Source: Dehalococcoidia bacterium
GTDB taxonomy: Bacteria > Chloroflexota > Dehalococcoidia > UBA3495
DNA: 8,586 nucleotides
Direction: 5' to 3'
Assembly: GCA_028822675.1 (NCBI GenBank)
Contig: JAPKDE010000103.1
Coordinates: 1-8,586 of the forward strand
The first letter of the stretch is position 1; each line of letters begins with the position of its first letter. The notes beneath the pieces were generated by a model that saw nothing but the letters and a program-made list of their open reading frames with translations, had not been told where the DNA came from and searched no databases. Positions 1 to 7,166 of the stretch are shown piece by piece. The translations under genes were made by a program, and so were the position numbers.

Positions 1-791
1 ACATCTTTGACCCGCTGTCAGCGCGCATTGCCCACATGCTGGAATACGAAGTCTGTGTGCTCTCTGGTTCAGTGGGTAAAGTGGCAAACTTGGGCGTACC
101 GGACATTGTCCTGACCAACATGTCTGACGTAGTAGACCACTGCCGCCGCATCACCCGCATCGCCGACGTTAGCTTGATGGTCGATGCTGAAGACGGTTTT
201 GGCAACGCGGTTAACGTGATGCGCACTGTGCGGGAATTGGAAGCAGTGGGCGTTTCCGGAATTGAGATCGAAGACAATTTCGTGCCCCGGAAGTTCAACG
301 TGCAAGACCCCGGCCTGATCACCAAGGAAGAGCAAATGGGCAAGCTCAGAGCGGCCGTAGCGGCTAGAATCGACCCAACCACCGTCATCGTCGCCCGATC
401 TGCTGCCTTTGGTCTGTGTCCATTGGATGAGGCGGTTGACCGCCTCTCTGCTTACTCGCAATCAGGAGCCGAAGCTGTGATGCTAACTGGGGTGAAGAGC
501 CGGGAGCATATAGAAGCCGCCCACGCCACCACGTCACTGCCCATTACCATCCTGAACCCGCCAATTGAAGCCAGGAATGACGCTGATTTCCTGGCTGCCA
601 ACGGAGTCCGTCTACTCATGTTGGGCAACCCGACTTTCGCCGTGGCCGTTAAAGCGATCTACGACAGCTATAAGCACCTTCAAAATGGCGGAGCCATGGA
701 AGACTTGACGGAACTCCAAGCGCCCAGAGAGCTGCTACTTGAGGTGAACCGCACCAGCGAGTTCCTCCAGATTCAAGAAGAGTACGTCTAG
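1..791 (+). CDS. PEP mutase / isocitrate lyase superfamily enzyme, oxaloacetate decarboxylase-like (5' partial)
   Basis: The reading frame is open from base 3 and has no start in the window, so the N-terminus is missing. The first visible residues (IFDPLSARIA) match the substrate-loop region that normally lies about 25-35 residues into these proteins, so few residues are lost. Counting from the internal Met at 36, SGS lies at 10-12, the metal-binding signature VDAEDGFGN at 49-57, IED at 78-80 and the active-site Arg segment VIVARS at 117-122. This order is that of the PEP mutase/ICL TIM-barrel superfamily, and the best remembered match is Pseudomonas PA4872-type oxaloacetate decarboxylase. 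The isocitrate lyase KKCGH motif is absent. Such enzymes cleave or form C-C or C-P bonds of 2-oxo acids with Mg2+ in the cytosol. The usual DAD metal motif reads DAE here. Exact substrate is not decidable. A DinB gene follows after 42 nt on the same strand. Confidence 0.85.
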   Translation, partial: IFDPLSARIAHMLEYEVCVLSGSVGKVANLGVPDIVLTNMSDVVDHCRRITRIADVSLMVDAEDGFGNAVNVMRTVRELEAVGVSGIEIEDNFVPRKFNVQDPGLITKEEQMGKLRAAVAARIDPTTVIVARSAAFGLCPLDEAVDRLSAYSQSGAEAVMLTGVKSREHIEAAHATTSLPITILNPPIEARNDADFLAANGVRLLMLGNPTFAVAVKAIYDSYKHLQNGGAMEDLTELQAPRELLLEVNRTSEFLQIQEEYV

Positions 792-833
792 GACTAGGGC
801 ACCAAATCAATAACCAAGAATTGGAGATATGTT

Positions 834-1361
834 ATGTCTGGTAACCGAGCAATCGTTTCAGCACTGGAACGCAATTGGCAGATGGTGACTTCCGCAGTTT
901 CTGATGTGGATGAACCACTCTTGTCGACGCAGCCCAATGAGGATTCCAACTCCATGAGTTGGCTGGTCTGGCACATGGCGAGGGTCACTGACCGCCTAAT
1001 CCACATGCGCCTGCAAGGCGGCCCACAAATCTGGTCGGTTGACGGCTGGTATACAAAGTTCAACATGCCAGACGAGCCCAACGACATGGGCATGGGCTGG
1101 AGCAAAGAGCAGGTCTCCGCGTGGCAAGCGCCTGCCAAAGAAATCCTGATGGAGTATTTCGCCAAGGCAAACAGCGCGGCTGCCAGCTATATCGGCTCAC
1201 TAACCGACGCCGATCTGAACCGGGAAATCCCGTGGACCGCGCCAACAGAAACCATGCCCATGGAAGAAGCCCTATCCATCCTGCTCTGGGACAACATCGT
1301 CCACGGCGGGCAGGTGGCCTACCTACGTGGGTATCACCAGGGCATGGGCTGGCACCGTTAG
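834..1361 (+). CDS. DinB-like superfamily protein (putative metal-dependent four-helix bundle)
   Basis: The protein has 175 residues, the usual length for DinB/DUF664-like proteins. It starts with ATG at 834 after a TTGGAG site at 821-826. Two hallmarks are visible: an N-terminal helix ending in SWLVWHMARVTDRL with His47, and a C-terminal helix with DNIVHGGQVAYLRGY containing His157. These His residues sit where the family binds a divalent metal, usually as a three-His site; the third ligand is not obvious. Family members include thiol transferases (bacillithiol or mycothiol S-transferases) and many proteins of unknown role. No membrane segment or signal peptide is seen. It lies 42 nt after the PEP mutase-like gene and is probably co-transcribed with it. 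The 25-nt gap to the convergent MBL gene contains a weak GACCA/TGGTC hairpin (1367-1371/1380-1384) without a T-tract. Function beyond the fold is unknown. Confidence 0.85.
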   Translation: MSGNRAIVSALERNWQMVTSAVSDVDEPLLSTQPNEDSNSMSWLVWHMARVTDRLIHMRLQGGPQIWSVDGWYTKFNMPDEPNDMGMGWSKEQVSAWQAPAKEILMEYFAKANSAAASYIGSLTDADLNREIPWTAPTETMPMEEALSILLWDNIVHGGQVAYLRGYHQGMGWHR

Positions 1362-1386
1362 GAGCTGACCAGAGAGGCTTGGTCGG

Positions 1387-2247
1387 TTACAGGTCTATCT
1401 TGAACAGTTCTTCGGAGAACACTATGTCGCCGTGGTACACGCGCTGCATTCCCAGGTACGTCTGGTCAAAGGGTGCCTGGGACGATAGGTTAGGGCCCAT
1501 GTGCACTAGCACCAGCTTTTTCACACCGGCTTCCTGAGCCATCTCAGCGGCTCCGGTGGTGCCGCATTGGCCAGTGGCTTCCCCGGTTTCGTTCATAACA
1601 GCCTGGTCGTCCCAGCACATGCAAAGCATCATGTCGGCATCCCTGGCCAGATCGATGACCGACTGGCAGGGTTGGGTGTCTCCGGTGAAAACCACGCTGC
1701 CGTCCGGGGTGTCCACCCGGTAGGCCAGCGAGTCCAAATACGGCTGGACGTGCTCCGCCAGGGCGGCGGTCACCTCCCAGTTTTTGCCGGATGCAACTTC
1801 CCCCGGCCCAATATTCTTGGCCTGGGGATTGGGCGGTATACGGGGTAGTGTGCCTCCCCGATTGACGTATACCTGTTGACTCAGCGGGTGGCCGACGCGC
1901 GCCCGCCAGTCCGCAGAGAACACGCCATTCTCGCCAATGATGCCATCAGTAATCTCTTCTGTGAGTGTTGGCCCATAAACGTTTAATTCGTTGATGTTGC
2001 CTGCACCTTGATCCCAGCGGCAGAGCAAGAAACATGGGTAATCAATGTTGTGGTCAAAGTGGTGGTGGGTGAAGAACAAGTTATCCACCTGCGTCGGAAA
2101 CAAACCGGCCTTTACCAGCTTATGTGTCGCCGCCGGACCGCAATCGAACATTAATGTTTCTTCGCCAATCTTTAGAACATGAGCACTGCCAAAACGCTCT
2201 GCAGTCGGGGTCGGTGTGCCACCACCAAGGACGAATATCTCTGCCAT
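1387..2247 (-). CDS. MBL-fold metallo-hydrolase, tRNase Z-like subgroup
   Basis: This 286-residue metallo-beta-lactamase-fold protein starts at 2247 after a GGGAGAGA site at 2252-2259. The N-terminal strand IFVLGGGTPTPT and the metal motif HHHFDH at 61-66 (HxHxDH) resemble the tRNase Z/arylsulfatase-like branch. Further ligands are His166 (AEHVQPY), Asp190 (TGDT) and His249 (LVHMGP), so the two-zinc site appears complete. In tRNase Z a conserved HTT/HST precedes the penultimate helix; here the equivalent is CGTTGAAEMA (228-237), so that His is missing. The zinc-dependent exosite arm of tRNase Z is not evident either. I therefore call it a hydrolase of unknown substrate rather than RNase Z. 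It follows the VOC gene by 62 nt on the same strand and is probably its operon partner, and it converges on the DinB gene. No signal peptide is seen. Confidence 0.88.
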   Translation of the reverse strand: MAEIFVLGGGTPTPTAERFGSAHVLKIGEETLMFDCGPAATHKLVKAGLFPTQVDNLFFTHHHFDHNIDYPCFLLCRWDQGAGNINELNVYGPTLTEEITDGIIGENGVFSADWRARVGHPLSQQVYVNRGGTLPRIPPNPQAKNIGPGEVASGKNWEVTAALAEHVQPYLDSLAYRVDTPDGSVVFTGDTQPCQSVIDLARDADMMLCMCWDDQAVMNETGEATGQCGTTGAAEMAQEAGVKKLVLVHMGPNLSSQAPFDQTYLGMQRVYHGDIVFSEELFKIDL

Positions 2248-2309
2248 CGGTTCTCTCCCAAAAATTGACGTATTTAAATTATCTGGGGTTGCCGGGGTTG
2301 GTTGTACTT

Positions 2310-2762
2310 TTAGGCTGTTGCGACTTCACGTGACCCGCCGGTGAGAATCTCCTCAAGGGGAGTTTTTTCGAATTCCGGAGCGTAGGCGTAAAGCTCTATT
2401 TCAATGCCGTCCGGGTCGCGGATGTACAGGCCTTTGGTCTCGCCGTGATCGCCAAAACCAGCAACGTCGACTTTGTTGTCCAACACGACCTGGTAGGCAT
2501 CTTTGAGTTCATCAATGCCGGCCAGTTCCCAGGCCATGTGGTACAGACCAACCTGGTCGGGAAAGGGGCCAACGGCATCGGGGCCCAACTCTGCCAGGGC
2601 AATTTCGTGGTCTATCTCCGGGTTGCTGGTTAGGAAAATCATCTTGCCGCCCCGGACGCGGTTCGTGACCTCCAAGCCCAACACATCATGGTAGAAATCC
2701 TCAGAGCGCTTGGCGTCGCGCACCCTAATAACCAGGTGGCCTAGCATCTTGGGTTTAATCAT
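2310..2762 (-). CDS. VOC family protein, extradiol dioxygenase / glyoxalase-like
   Basis: The chosen start at 2762 gives 150 residues and has an AAGGTG site five bases upstream. The frame stays open to 2858, but the extra 32 codons lack homology and a ribosome site. The protein is a single vicinal-oxygen-chelate unit of two beta-alpha-beta-beta-beta modules: MLGHLVIRV... with His9, SEDFYHDVLGLEV typical of the first module, YHMAWEL with His75, and IRDPDGIEIELY with Glu123. The His9/His75/Glu123 set matches the Fe(II)-binding 2-His-1-carboxylate triad of catechol 2,3-dioxygenase-type enzymes, and His52 (DHEIAL) is also common in that group. Ring cleavage of an unidentified aromatic diol is possible, but glyoxalase-like or fosfomycin-resistance-like activity cannot be excluded. 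It leads the operon with the MBL hydrolase and is divergent from DUF1501. Confidence 0.88.
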   Translation of the reverse strand: MIKPKMLGHLVIRVRDAKRSEDFYHDVLGLEVTNRVRGGKMIFLTSNPEIDHEIALAELGPDAVGPFPDQVGLYHMAWELAGIDELKDAYQVVLDNKVDVAGFGDHGETKGLYIRDPDGIEIELYAYAPEFEKTPLEEILTGGSREVATA

Positions 2763-2910
2763 GGAATCACCTTCATAATCAGTAATTTCGCCATCTAGTT
2801 CGAAAAATACAGTTCTAGTGTCGCCAGTATACAAGAGACGCCAAAATAACAGAGGCATCTGCTTTGGATTAATCGCAGTCAGCTCTACCCGTTATTTTCG
2901 CCCAGACGTC

Positions 2911-2939
2911 TCGAAAAGGCAGGCCAAAAAGGGTACAAT
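2911..2939 (+). promoter_or_regulatory. Candidate sigma70-type promoter for the DUF1501 operon
   Basis: TCGAAA (2911-2916, four of six matches to TTGACA) and TACAAT (2934-2939, five of six matches to TATAAT) are separated by 17 nt. They lie about 75 nt upstream of the DUF1501 start, in the 252-nt divergent intergenic region between the VOC and DUF1501 genes. The short palindrome CAATATTG (2936-2943) overlaps the -10 element and could be an operator or chance. Alternative -10-like boxes at 2948 and 2961 lack good -35 partners. Confidence 0.35.
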
Positions 2940-3014
2940 ATTGCCCCTATGATAGAGACATAAAATAGAACCCCAAAATCGCAATAACACCTCCCAAATA
3001 GGAGTTCGCCGTAA

Positions 3015-4148
3015 ATGACCACCAACAAGCGTGAAAAGAGCCTGATCGTCATTCAACTCTCTGGTGGCAACGACTATCTGAACACCATCGTCCCCTACAG
3101 CGAGGGCCGGTATTACGACTCTCGCACCACGGTCAACATACCGCAGGAACGGGTGATTCCCATCAACGACCAGTTGGGTTTCAACCCCAGCATGGGGCCG
3201 ATTAAGTCGCTGTGGGACGAGGGTAAAGTTGCGGTGATTAATGGGATTGGCTACGAGCACCCCAACCGCTCCCACTTCCGCTCCATGGACATTTGGCACA
3301 CTGCAGAGCCGGACACCATCGGCAAGGAAGGCTGGCTGGGCCGGGCGATTCGCGATATTGACCCTCTAGGCGAAAACGTGCTCACTGGCATCAATTTTGG
3401 TCGCGGCCTGCCCAGGGCACTGGCCTGCCCCGGTGTATCTGTGGCGTCGGTTGGTGACCTGGCGACCTATGGCCTCTTCCCGGACGTGCAGGATGAAGAA
3501 CTTCGCATGTTCACCCTGGAGGCGTTCTCCAAGATGTACGGCGGCGCTGCCGGACGAGACCCAGTTATGGACCTGTTGGGACAGACTGGCAAGGACGCCC
3601 TGCTCGGCGCCGACATCCTGAGGACGGCTCCGGGTCTGTATTCGTCGTCAGTGGAATACGCTCCCGACGCCCTGGCTCAGAACGTCAAAAGCATCTCCCA
3701 GGTGTTCCATGCCAACCTGGGTGCCAAGGTCCTCTACACCCAGCACGGGCCGTTTGACACCCACTCCGGCGAACTACTCTCCCACGCCAAACTGTGGAAC
3801 GAGGTTGCCGGCGCGATTGGTTCCCTGATGGAAGACCTGAAAGAACACGACACTGAAGAGGACGCCACGATCTTGGTCTTCTCCGAGTTTGGTCGCCGAA
3901 TTAAGGACAACGGCTCCGGCAGCGACCACGGGTCCGGCGGCGGCGCATTCCTGATTGGTGGCGCAGTGAACGGCGGGCTGTTCGGCGAATACCCGTCCTT
4001 GGCGGAAGCAGAACAGATCGAAGGCGACCTCCGCTCTAACACCGACTTCCGTTCCCTCTACACCAACATCCTGGAAGACTGGATGGGACTGGACGCCGCA
4101 CCCATCGTCAACGGACAGTTCGAGAAGTTCGACGTATTCAAGTCATAA
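3015..4148 (+). CDS. DUF1501 family protein (alkaline phosphatase/sulfatase-like fold), no export signal
   Basis: The protein has 377 residues and starts with ATG at 3015, with GGAG at 3001-3004. It opens directly with KSLIVIQLSGGNDYLNTIVPY (about residues 8-28), the first core strand of DUF1501. Other family landmarks are NRSHFRSMDIWHTA (84-97), THSGELLSHA at 249-258 just after HGPFD, FSEFGRR (289-295), and SDHGSGGGAFLIGG (303-316). The Asp/His-rich positions fit the metal site of the phosphatase/sulfatase superfamily to which this domain is related; its reaction is unknown. Most family members I know carry a Tat signal with twin Arg before the LSGGND strand. Here there are only about ten residues before the core and none form a signal, so a cytosolic location is inferred. 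It is first in an operon with DUF1800 and the NHL propeller; DUF1501 and DUF1800 genes are a well-known conserved pair. Confidence 0.92.
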   Translation: MTTNKREKSLIVIQLSGGNDYLNTIVPYSEGRYYDSRTTVNIPQERVIPINDQLGFNPSMGPIKSLWDEGKVAVINGIGYEHPNRSHFRSMDIWHTAEPDTIGKEGWLGRAIRDIDPLGENVLTGINFGRGLPRALACPGVSVASVGDLATYGLFPDVQDEELRMFTLEAFSKMYGGAAGRDPVMDLLGQTGKDALLGADILRTAPGLYSSSVEYAPDALAQNVKSISQVFHANLGAKVLYTQHGPFDTHSGELLSHAKLWNEVAGAIGSLMEDLKEHDTEEDATILVFSEFGRRIKDNGSGSDHGSGGGAFLIGGAVNGGLFGEYPSLAEAEQIEGDLRSNTDFRSLYTNILEDWMGLDAAPIVNGQFEKFDVFKS

Positions 4149-4190
4149 CTTTCTGAAACGCCATTTGCCCGGTTATTTATCCAATAGGGA

Positions 4191-5615
4191 ATGATGATGA
4201 TAAGCAACGACACCGCCCTGATGGCCCATCTGCTCCGGCGTGCCGGTTTCGGCGCCACTAGGAACGAACTCGAAGAGTATCTTGCCCTGGGATACGAGGG
4301 CGCAGTGGAAGCTCTGCTCCACCCGTCTGAACCCAACAATATGCCTGACGACCTGATTCGCCGTTACCATGTGGAGCAATCAGAACTGCGTGATCTGCCT
4401 GGTTCTGCCGCCTACTGGATGTACCGAATGGTCACCACGTCTTGCCCATTAGAGGAAAAGACGGCCCTCTTCTGGCACGGTCTATTCGCCACCGGATACG
4501 CCAAGTTGAACCAGGCCCGCTCATTGCTCAACCAGGTGGATATGTTCCGTCGGTCTGGCATGGGCAGCTTTGAAGACCTGCTGGTTGACCTGTCCAAAGA
4601 CCCGGCCATGATTGTATGGTTGGACAACAATGAGAACCACGGCGAGGCCATCAACGAGAACTACGGACGAGAACTCCTGGAACTCTTCTCAATGGGCATT
4701 GGGAATTACACCGAGGATGATATTAAGGAGTGTTCCAGAGCCTTCACTGGCTGGACGCTGGGCAACGCTGAATATATGTCTATCCGGGCCGCCAAGGACT
4801 CCATCTGGCCCTACGGCCGAATCGCCTGGCACTTTGACTACCGAGATGAAGACCACGACGACGGCGAAAAAACATTCCTTGGGGAGACCGGAAACTTCAA
4901 CGGTGAAGACATCATCGCCATCATCGCCAAGCAAGAATCCACGGCCCAGTTCGTGGCAACCCGGCTGTTCCAGTTCTTTGCCGCTGATGAAATCACCGAA
5001 TTTGGCGAGAAGGCCATTCAGGCAATGATGGCCACCTATTTCTCGTCCGGCTACGAGATCCGGGATATGCTGCGTACTCTGTTCAACTCCGATTATTTCA
5101 AGTCTGAGGAAGCCCGCTACGCCAGGGTCAAGAACCCGGTGGAGATGGTGGTCGGTGCTATCCGTATGGCCGGCAGCTACCAAAACCCGGCGCTGGGCAT
5201 CGAGAATGTGTCCCGAAACATGCTATTCATGGGCCAGGGCCTGCTGCAGCCGCCCACCGTTGAAGGCTGGCATGAGGGCTCCGAATGGATCGACAGCGGC
5301 GCTTTGGTGGAACGGGTGAACTTCGTCGCCAAAGAACTGTCCAACGTCAAAAGCCCCGGCGTGCGCTCGATCATCGACCGCCTGGAAGCGGACGCCGATG
5401 CGGGAGTTCTCGACCCCGTTGGACTGGCTAACGGTTGCTTGGACCTGCTCGGCCCCATAGAGGTCTCTGAAGCCACACGGTTCGTGTTGGTGGAATATGC
5501 CGCCCGCCAGGGTGACCTGGACTTGAAAGGACATCAACAGGGCGACGAAGCCGAGCAGCGGGTGGGCAACATGCTGCGGCTGGTCGCGGCCACTAGGGAA
5601 TATCAACTGGCTTAA
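4191..5615 (+). CDS. DUF1800 family protein
   Basis: There are 474 residues if the first ATG is used. Three ATGs follow each other at 4191, 4194 and 4197. The TAGGGA site at 4185-4190 touches the first one and is best spaced for the third, so the real start may be 4197. Diagnostic DUF1800 blocks are HLLRRAGFGAT (13-23), EEKTALFWHGLFAT (88-101), DPAMIVWLDNNEN (137-149), NENYGRELLELFSMGIGNYT (155-174), ECSRAFTGW (180-188) and PPTVEGW (354-360). The family is helical and of unknown biochemical function; it almost always neighbours DUF1501, usually as the upstream gene, whereas here it is downstream by 42 nt. No signal peptide is seen, matching the lack of one in its partner. The 24-nt gap to the propeller gene supports a single transcript. 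Confidence 0.92.
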   Translation: MMMISNDTALMAHLLRRAGFGATRNELEEYLALGYEGAVEALLHPSEPNNMPDDLIRRYHVEQSELRDLPGSAAYWMYRMVTTSCPLEEKTALFWHGLFATGYAKLNQARSLLNQVDMFRRSGMGSFEDLLVDLSKDPAMIVWLDNNENHGEAINENYGRELLELFSMGIGNYTEDDIKECSRAFTGWTLGNAEYMSIRAAKDSIWPYGRIAWHFDYRDEDHDDGEKTFLGETGNFNGEDIIAIIAKQESTAQFVATRLFQFFAADEITEFGEKAIQAMMATYFSSGYEIRDMLRTLFNSDYFKSEEARYARVKNPVEMVVGAIRMAGSYQNPALGIENVSRNMLFMGQGLLQPPTVEGWHEGSEWIDSGALVERVNFVAKELSNVKSPGVRSIIDRLEADADAGVLDPVGLANGCLDLLGPIEVSEATRFVLVEYAARQGDLDLKGHQQGDEAEQRVGNMLRLVAATREYQLA

Positions 5616-5639
5616 TCTCTGCTGACCAAGGGGGCCCGC

Positions 5640-6671
5640 GTGAGCACGCAGACCAAATCTCCCGGCATCACCCTGGATTACGTAAAAACCGTTGGCATTG
5701 TGAATAACGGCTTCAATGGCCGGGGTTTTGCCAATCCTTATGACATCATTGCCGACAATGACGGCCGCATATTTGTGTTGAACCGCTGCGACCCGGCCCG
5801 TGCCTCAGCCATCCGCATCGGCATCTGCAACCTGGATGACGAGTACCTTGGCGAGTTCGGACGCGGCAACGGCTCCGGCGACGGCCAGTTTACCTGGGCG
5901 GTGGCAATGGCCCTAGATAGCCAGGGCAACCTGCACATCACTGACGAATACAACAACCGCGTGACGACCTACTCTACCGGTGGCGAATACGTGACCCACT
6001 GGGGCAATACGGGATCAGCAGACGGCGAACTCAGCGGCCCTGCGGGGATAGCCGTTGATTCTGCCGACAATCTGTTTGTGGTGGACCAAAATAATTCCAG
6101 AATCCAGAAGTTCTCAGTGGATGGCGCATTTATCGCCACCTGGGGGAGCTTCGGCAGCGGCGATGGCCAGTTCAACCTGCCCTGGGGTGTCGCGGTGGAC
6201 AGCGACGACAATGTGTACGTCGCCGACTGGCGGAACGACCGCATCCAAAAGTTCAGCAATGATGGCCAATTCACTGCAGTATTTGGCAGCTCCGGCGAAG
6301 GCGAAGGCCAGTTCCAACGACCCACCAGCATCACCGTGGATTCAGAAGGATTCATCTATGTGGCTGACTGGGGCAATGAACGAGTCCAGGTTTTGGCCGC
6401 TGACGGCAGCTTCCAGTTGATTCTAAAAGGTGAAGCCACTCTCTCCAAGTGGGCGGATGAATACCTGGCTTCCAACCCGGAAGAACACGCTGAACGGGAC
6501 CTTTCCAACCTGACACCAGACCTGCCCGCCCACCTGAACACCCCCTACCACATCTCCTCACAAACCGAACCTTATTTCTGGGGGCCGGTCTCACTGACAC
6601 TGGACAATCAAGGCCGCCTCTACGTGGTGGAGACCAACCGGCACCGCTTCCAGGTCTACCAAAAGCGCTAA
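5640..6671 (+). CDS. NHL-repeat six-bladed beta-propeller protein
   Basis: The gene uses a GTG start at 5640, preceded by AAGGGGG at 5628-5634. Its 343 residues form an NHL propeller. Blade-marking motifs recur exactly every 47 residues: DGQF at 81, DGEL at 128, DGQF at 175 and EGQF at 222, each followed by a P/A-G-I/V-A-V-D strand, a V/I-A-D-type turn and a N-R-I/V-Q strand. With the N-terminal blade (about 29-75) and a last blade (about 311-341) after a charged insert (263-310) the total is six. NHL propellers are mainly protein, RNA or ligand-binding scaffolds, and some are lyases; no catalytic set stands out. There is no signal peptide, unlike many NHL proteins. As third gene of the DUF1501-DUF1800 operon it may be a binding partner for them (inference). 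After the stop, a small hairpin CAGGT-GTGA-ACCTG (6696-6709) has no T-tract and is not a convincing terminator. Confidence 0.92.
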   Translation: MSTQTKSPGITLDYVKTVGIVNNGFNGRGFANPYDIIADNDGRIFVLNRCDPARASAIRIGICNLDDEYLGEFGRGNGSGDGQFTWAVAMALDSQGNLHITDEYNNRVTTYSTGGEYVTHWGNTGSADGELSGPAGIAVDSADNLFVVDQNNSRIQKFSVDGAFIATWGSFGSGDGQFNLPWGVAVDSDDNVYVADWRNDRIQKFSNDGQFTAVFGSSGEGEGQFQRPTSITVDSEGFIYVADWGNERVQVLAADGSFQLILKGEATLSKWADEYLASNPEEHAERDLSNLTPDLPAHLNTPYHISSQTEPYFWGPVSLTLDNQGRLYVVETNRHRFQVYQKR

Positions 6672-6767
6672 CCCAATGCGCAAAATTAAGCTCGACAGGT
6701 GTGAACCTGGCGGGCAGTTACATTTTGCCCCATTCATTCTTCGTTCATTGCTAAAGGAGCCATCGCC

Positions 6768-6848
6768 ATGAAAGCCGTTGTCTACAAGGGCCCATTCGAA
6801 GTCGCCGTGACGACGTGTACGCAATTACTCAGCTTCGGTTCACGCTAG
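6768..6848 (+). pseudogene. N-terminal remnant of a zinc alcohol dehydrogenase (formaldehyde dehydrogenase-type)
   Basis: ATG at 6768 is preceded by a strong AAGGAG site (6754-6759, 8 nt spacing). The first 14 codons, MKAVVYKGPFEVAV (6768-6809), are the characteristic beginning of glutathione-independent formaldehyde dehydrogenase-like medium-chain zinc alcohol dehydrogenases. Homology then stops. The frame reads 12 unrelated codons and ends at TAG 6846-6848. The catalytic zinc ligands (Cys in ICGSD, the GHE block), the four structural-zinc cysteines and the Rossmann GxGxxG motif, all expected next, are absent from the window. The C-terminal half reappears at about 7366. The piece is 96 nt after the NHL gene and was probably an independent or downstream gene of that operon. 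It cannot give an active enzyme as read here. Confidence 0.8.
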
Positions 6849-6954
6849 AGAGGCCGCTCGTTCGTACATTCTGATGGATATGGACGGTCCGGTGGTAGCG
6901 CGCGTCGTTCGGGACACCGAATGTAATCATACGTTATTAAAATACGATTTATTC

Positions 6955-7029
6955 AGGTATGCAGCGCAGTGATAGCGCACTGCGTTCGGGATGTAGAGGC
7001 CGGAGATTTAAATACTCTCATACAGACCA
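6955..7029 (+). tRNA. tRNA-Pro(CGG)-like sequence, degenerate
   Basis: This 75-nt sequence folds as a cloverleaf with encoded CCA (7027-7029). The D-stem GCGC/GCGC (6964-6967/6975-6978) is perfect. The anticodon arm is CTGCG-TTCGGGA-TGTAG (6980-6996) with two G-U pairs, U33 and anticodon CGG. The T-stem GGAGA/ACTCT pairs in four of five positions. The acceptor pairs in five of seven (GTATG/CATAC), and the discriminator is A. The stretch from 6973 to about 7005 closely resembles bacterial tRNA-Pro(CGG) as I remember it. Defects are a 7-nt D-loop lacking GG, loss of the G53-C61 pair, a T-loop TTTAAAT without C56, and open end pairs in the acceptor. It is either a decayed tRNA, a divergent phage-type tRNA or a tRNA mimic. 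Its 5' end overlaps the end of the open frame 6811-6972. Confidence 0.5.
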
Positions 7030-7123
7030 TTTTATTTACGAAATATGTTAGACAAGATATCATGCTCGGTGATAGTCCTTTCCATTAGGTGGAGATTCCA
7101 CCCTTAAACCCATGAATCCATTT

Positions 7124-7159
7124 GGCATGGCCCCCCGATTGAAGGGGTTTTTTCATGCC
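7124..7159 (+). terminator. Probable rho-independent terminator with outer stem
   Basis: CCCC (7133-7136) and GGGG (7144-7147) enclose the loop GATTGAA and are followed by six T (7148-7153). An outer stem GGCATG/CATGCC (7124-7129/7154-7159) brackets the element. The orientation of the T-tract gives termination of rightward transcripts, i.e. those reading through the tRNA-Pro-like sequence. The inner stem is only four G-C pairs. Confidence 0.5.
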
Positions 7160-7166
7160 TAAAAAT

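Noticed and set aside
2763..2858. Longer VOC protein starting at 2858
   Set aside because: The 32 extra residues show no VOC homology and no ribosome site, while ATG at 2762 has AAGGTG at good spacing and begins at the usual family start.
4689..5183. Long minus-strand open frame within DUF1800
   Set aside because: It is antisense to strongly conserved DUF1800 blocks, without a ribosome site or recognisable family.
5969..6355. Minus-strand frame with repeated LNWPSP-like peptides
   Set aside because: It is the antisense of the 141-nt NHL repeat units; the repeat comes from the propeller gene on the plus strand.
6696..6709. Hairpin CAGGT-GTGA-ACCTG after the NHL gene as a terminator
   Set aside because: The stem is five pairs with a GNRA loop but lacks a T-tract, so termination is not supported.
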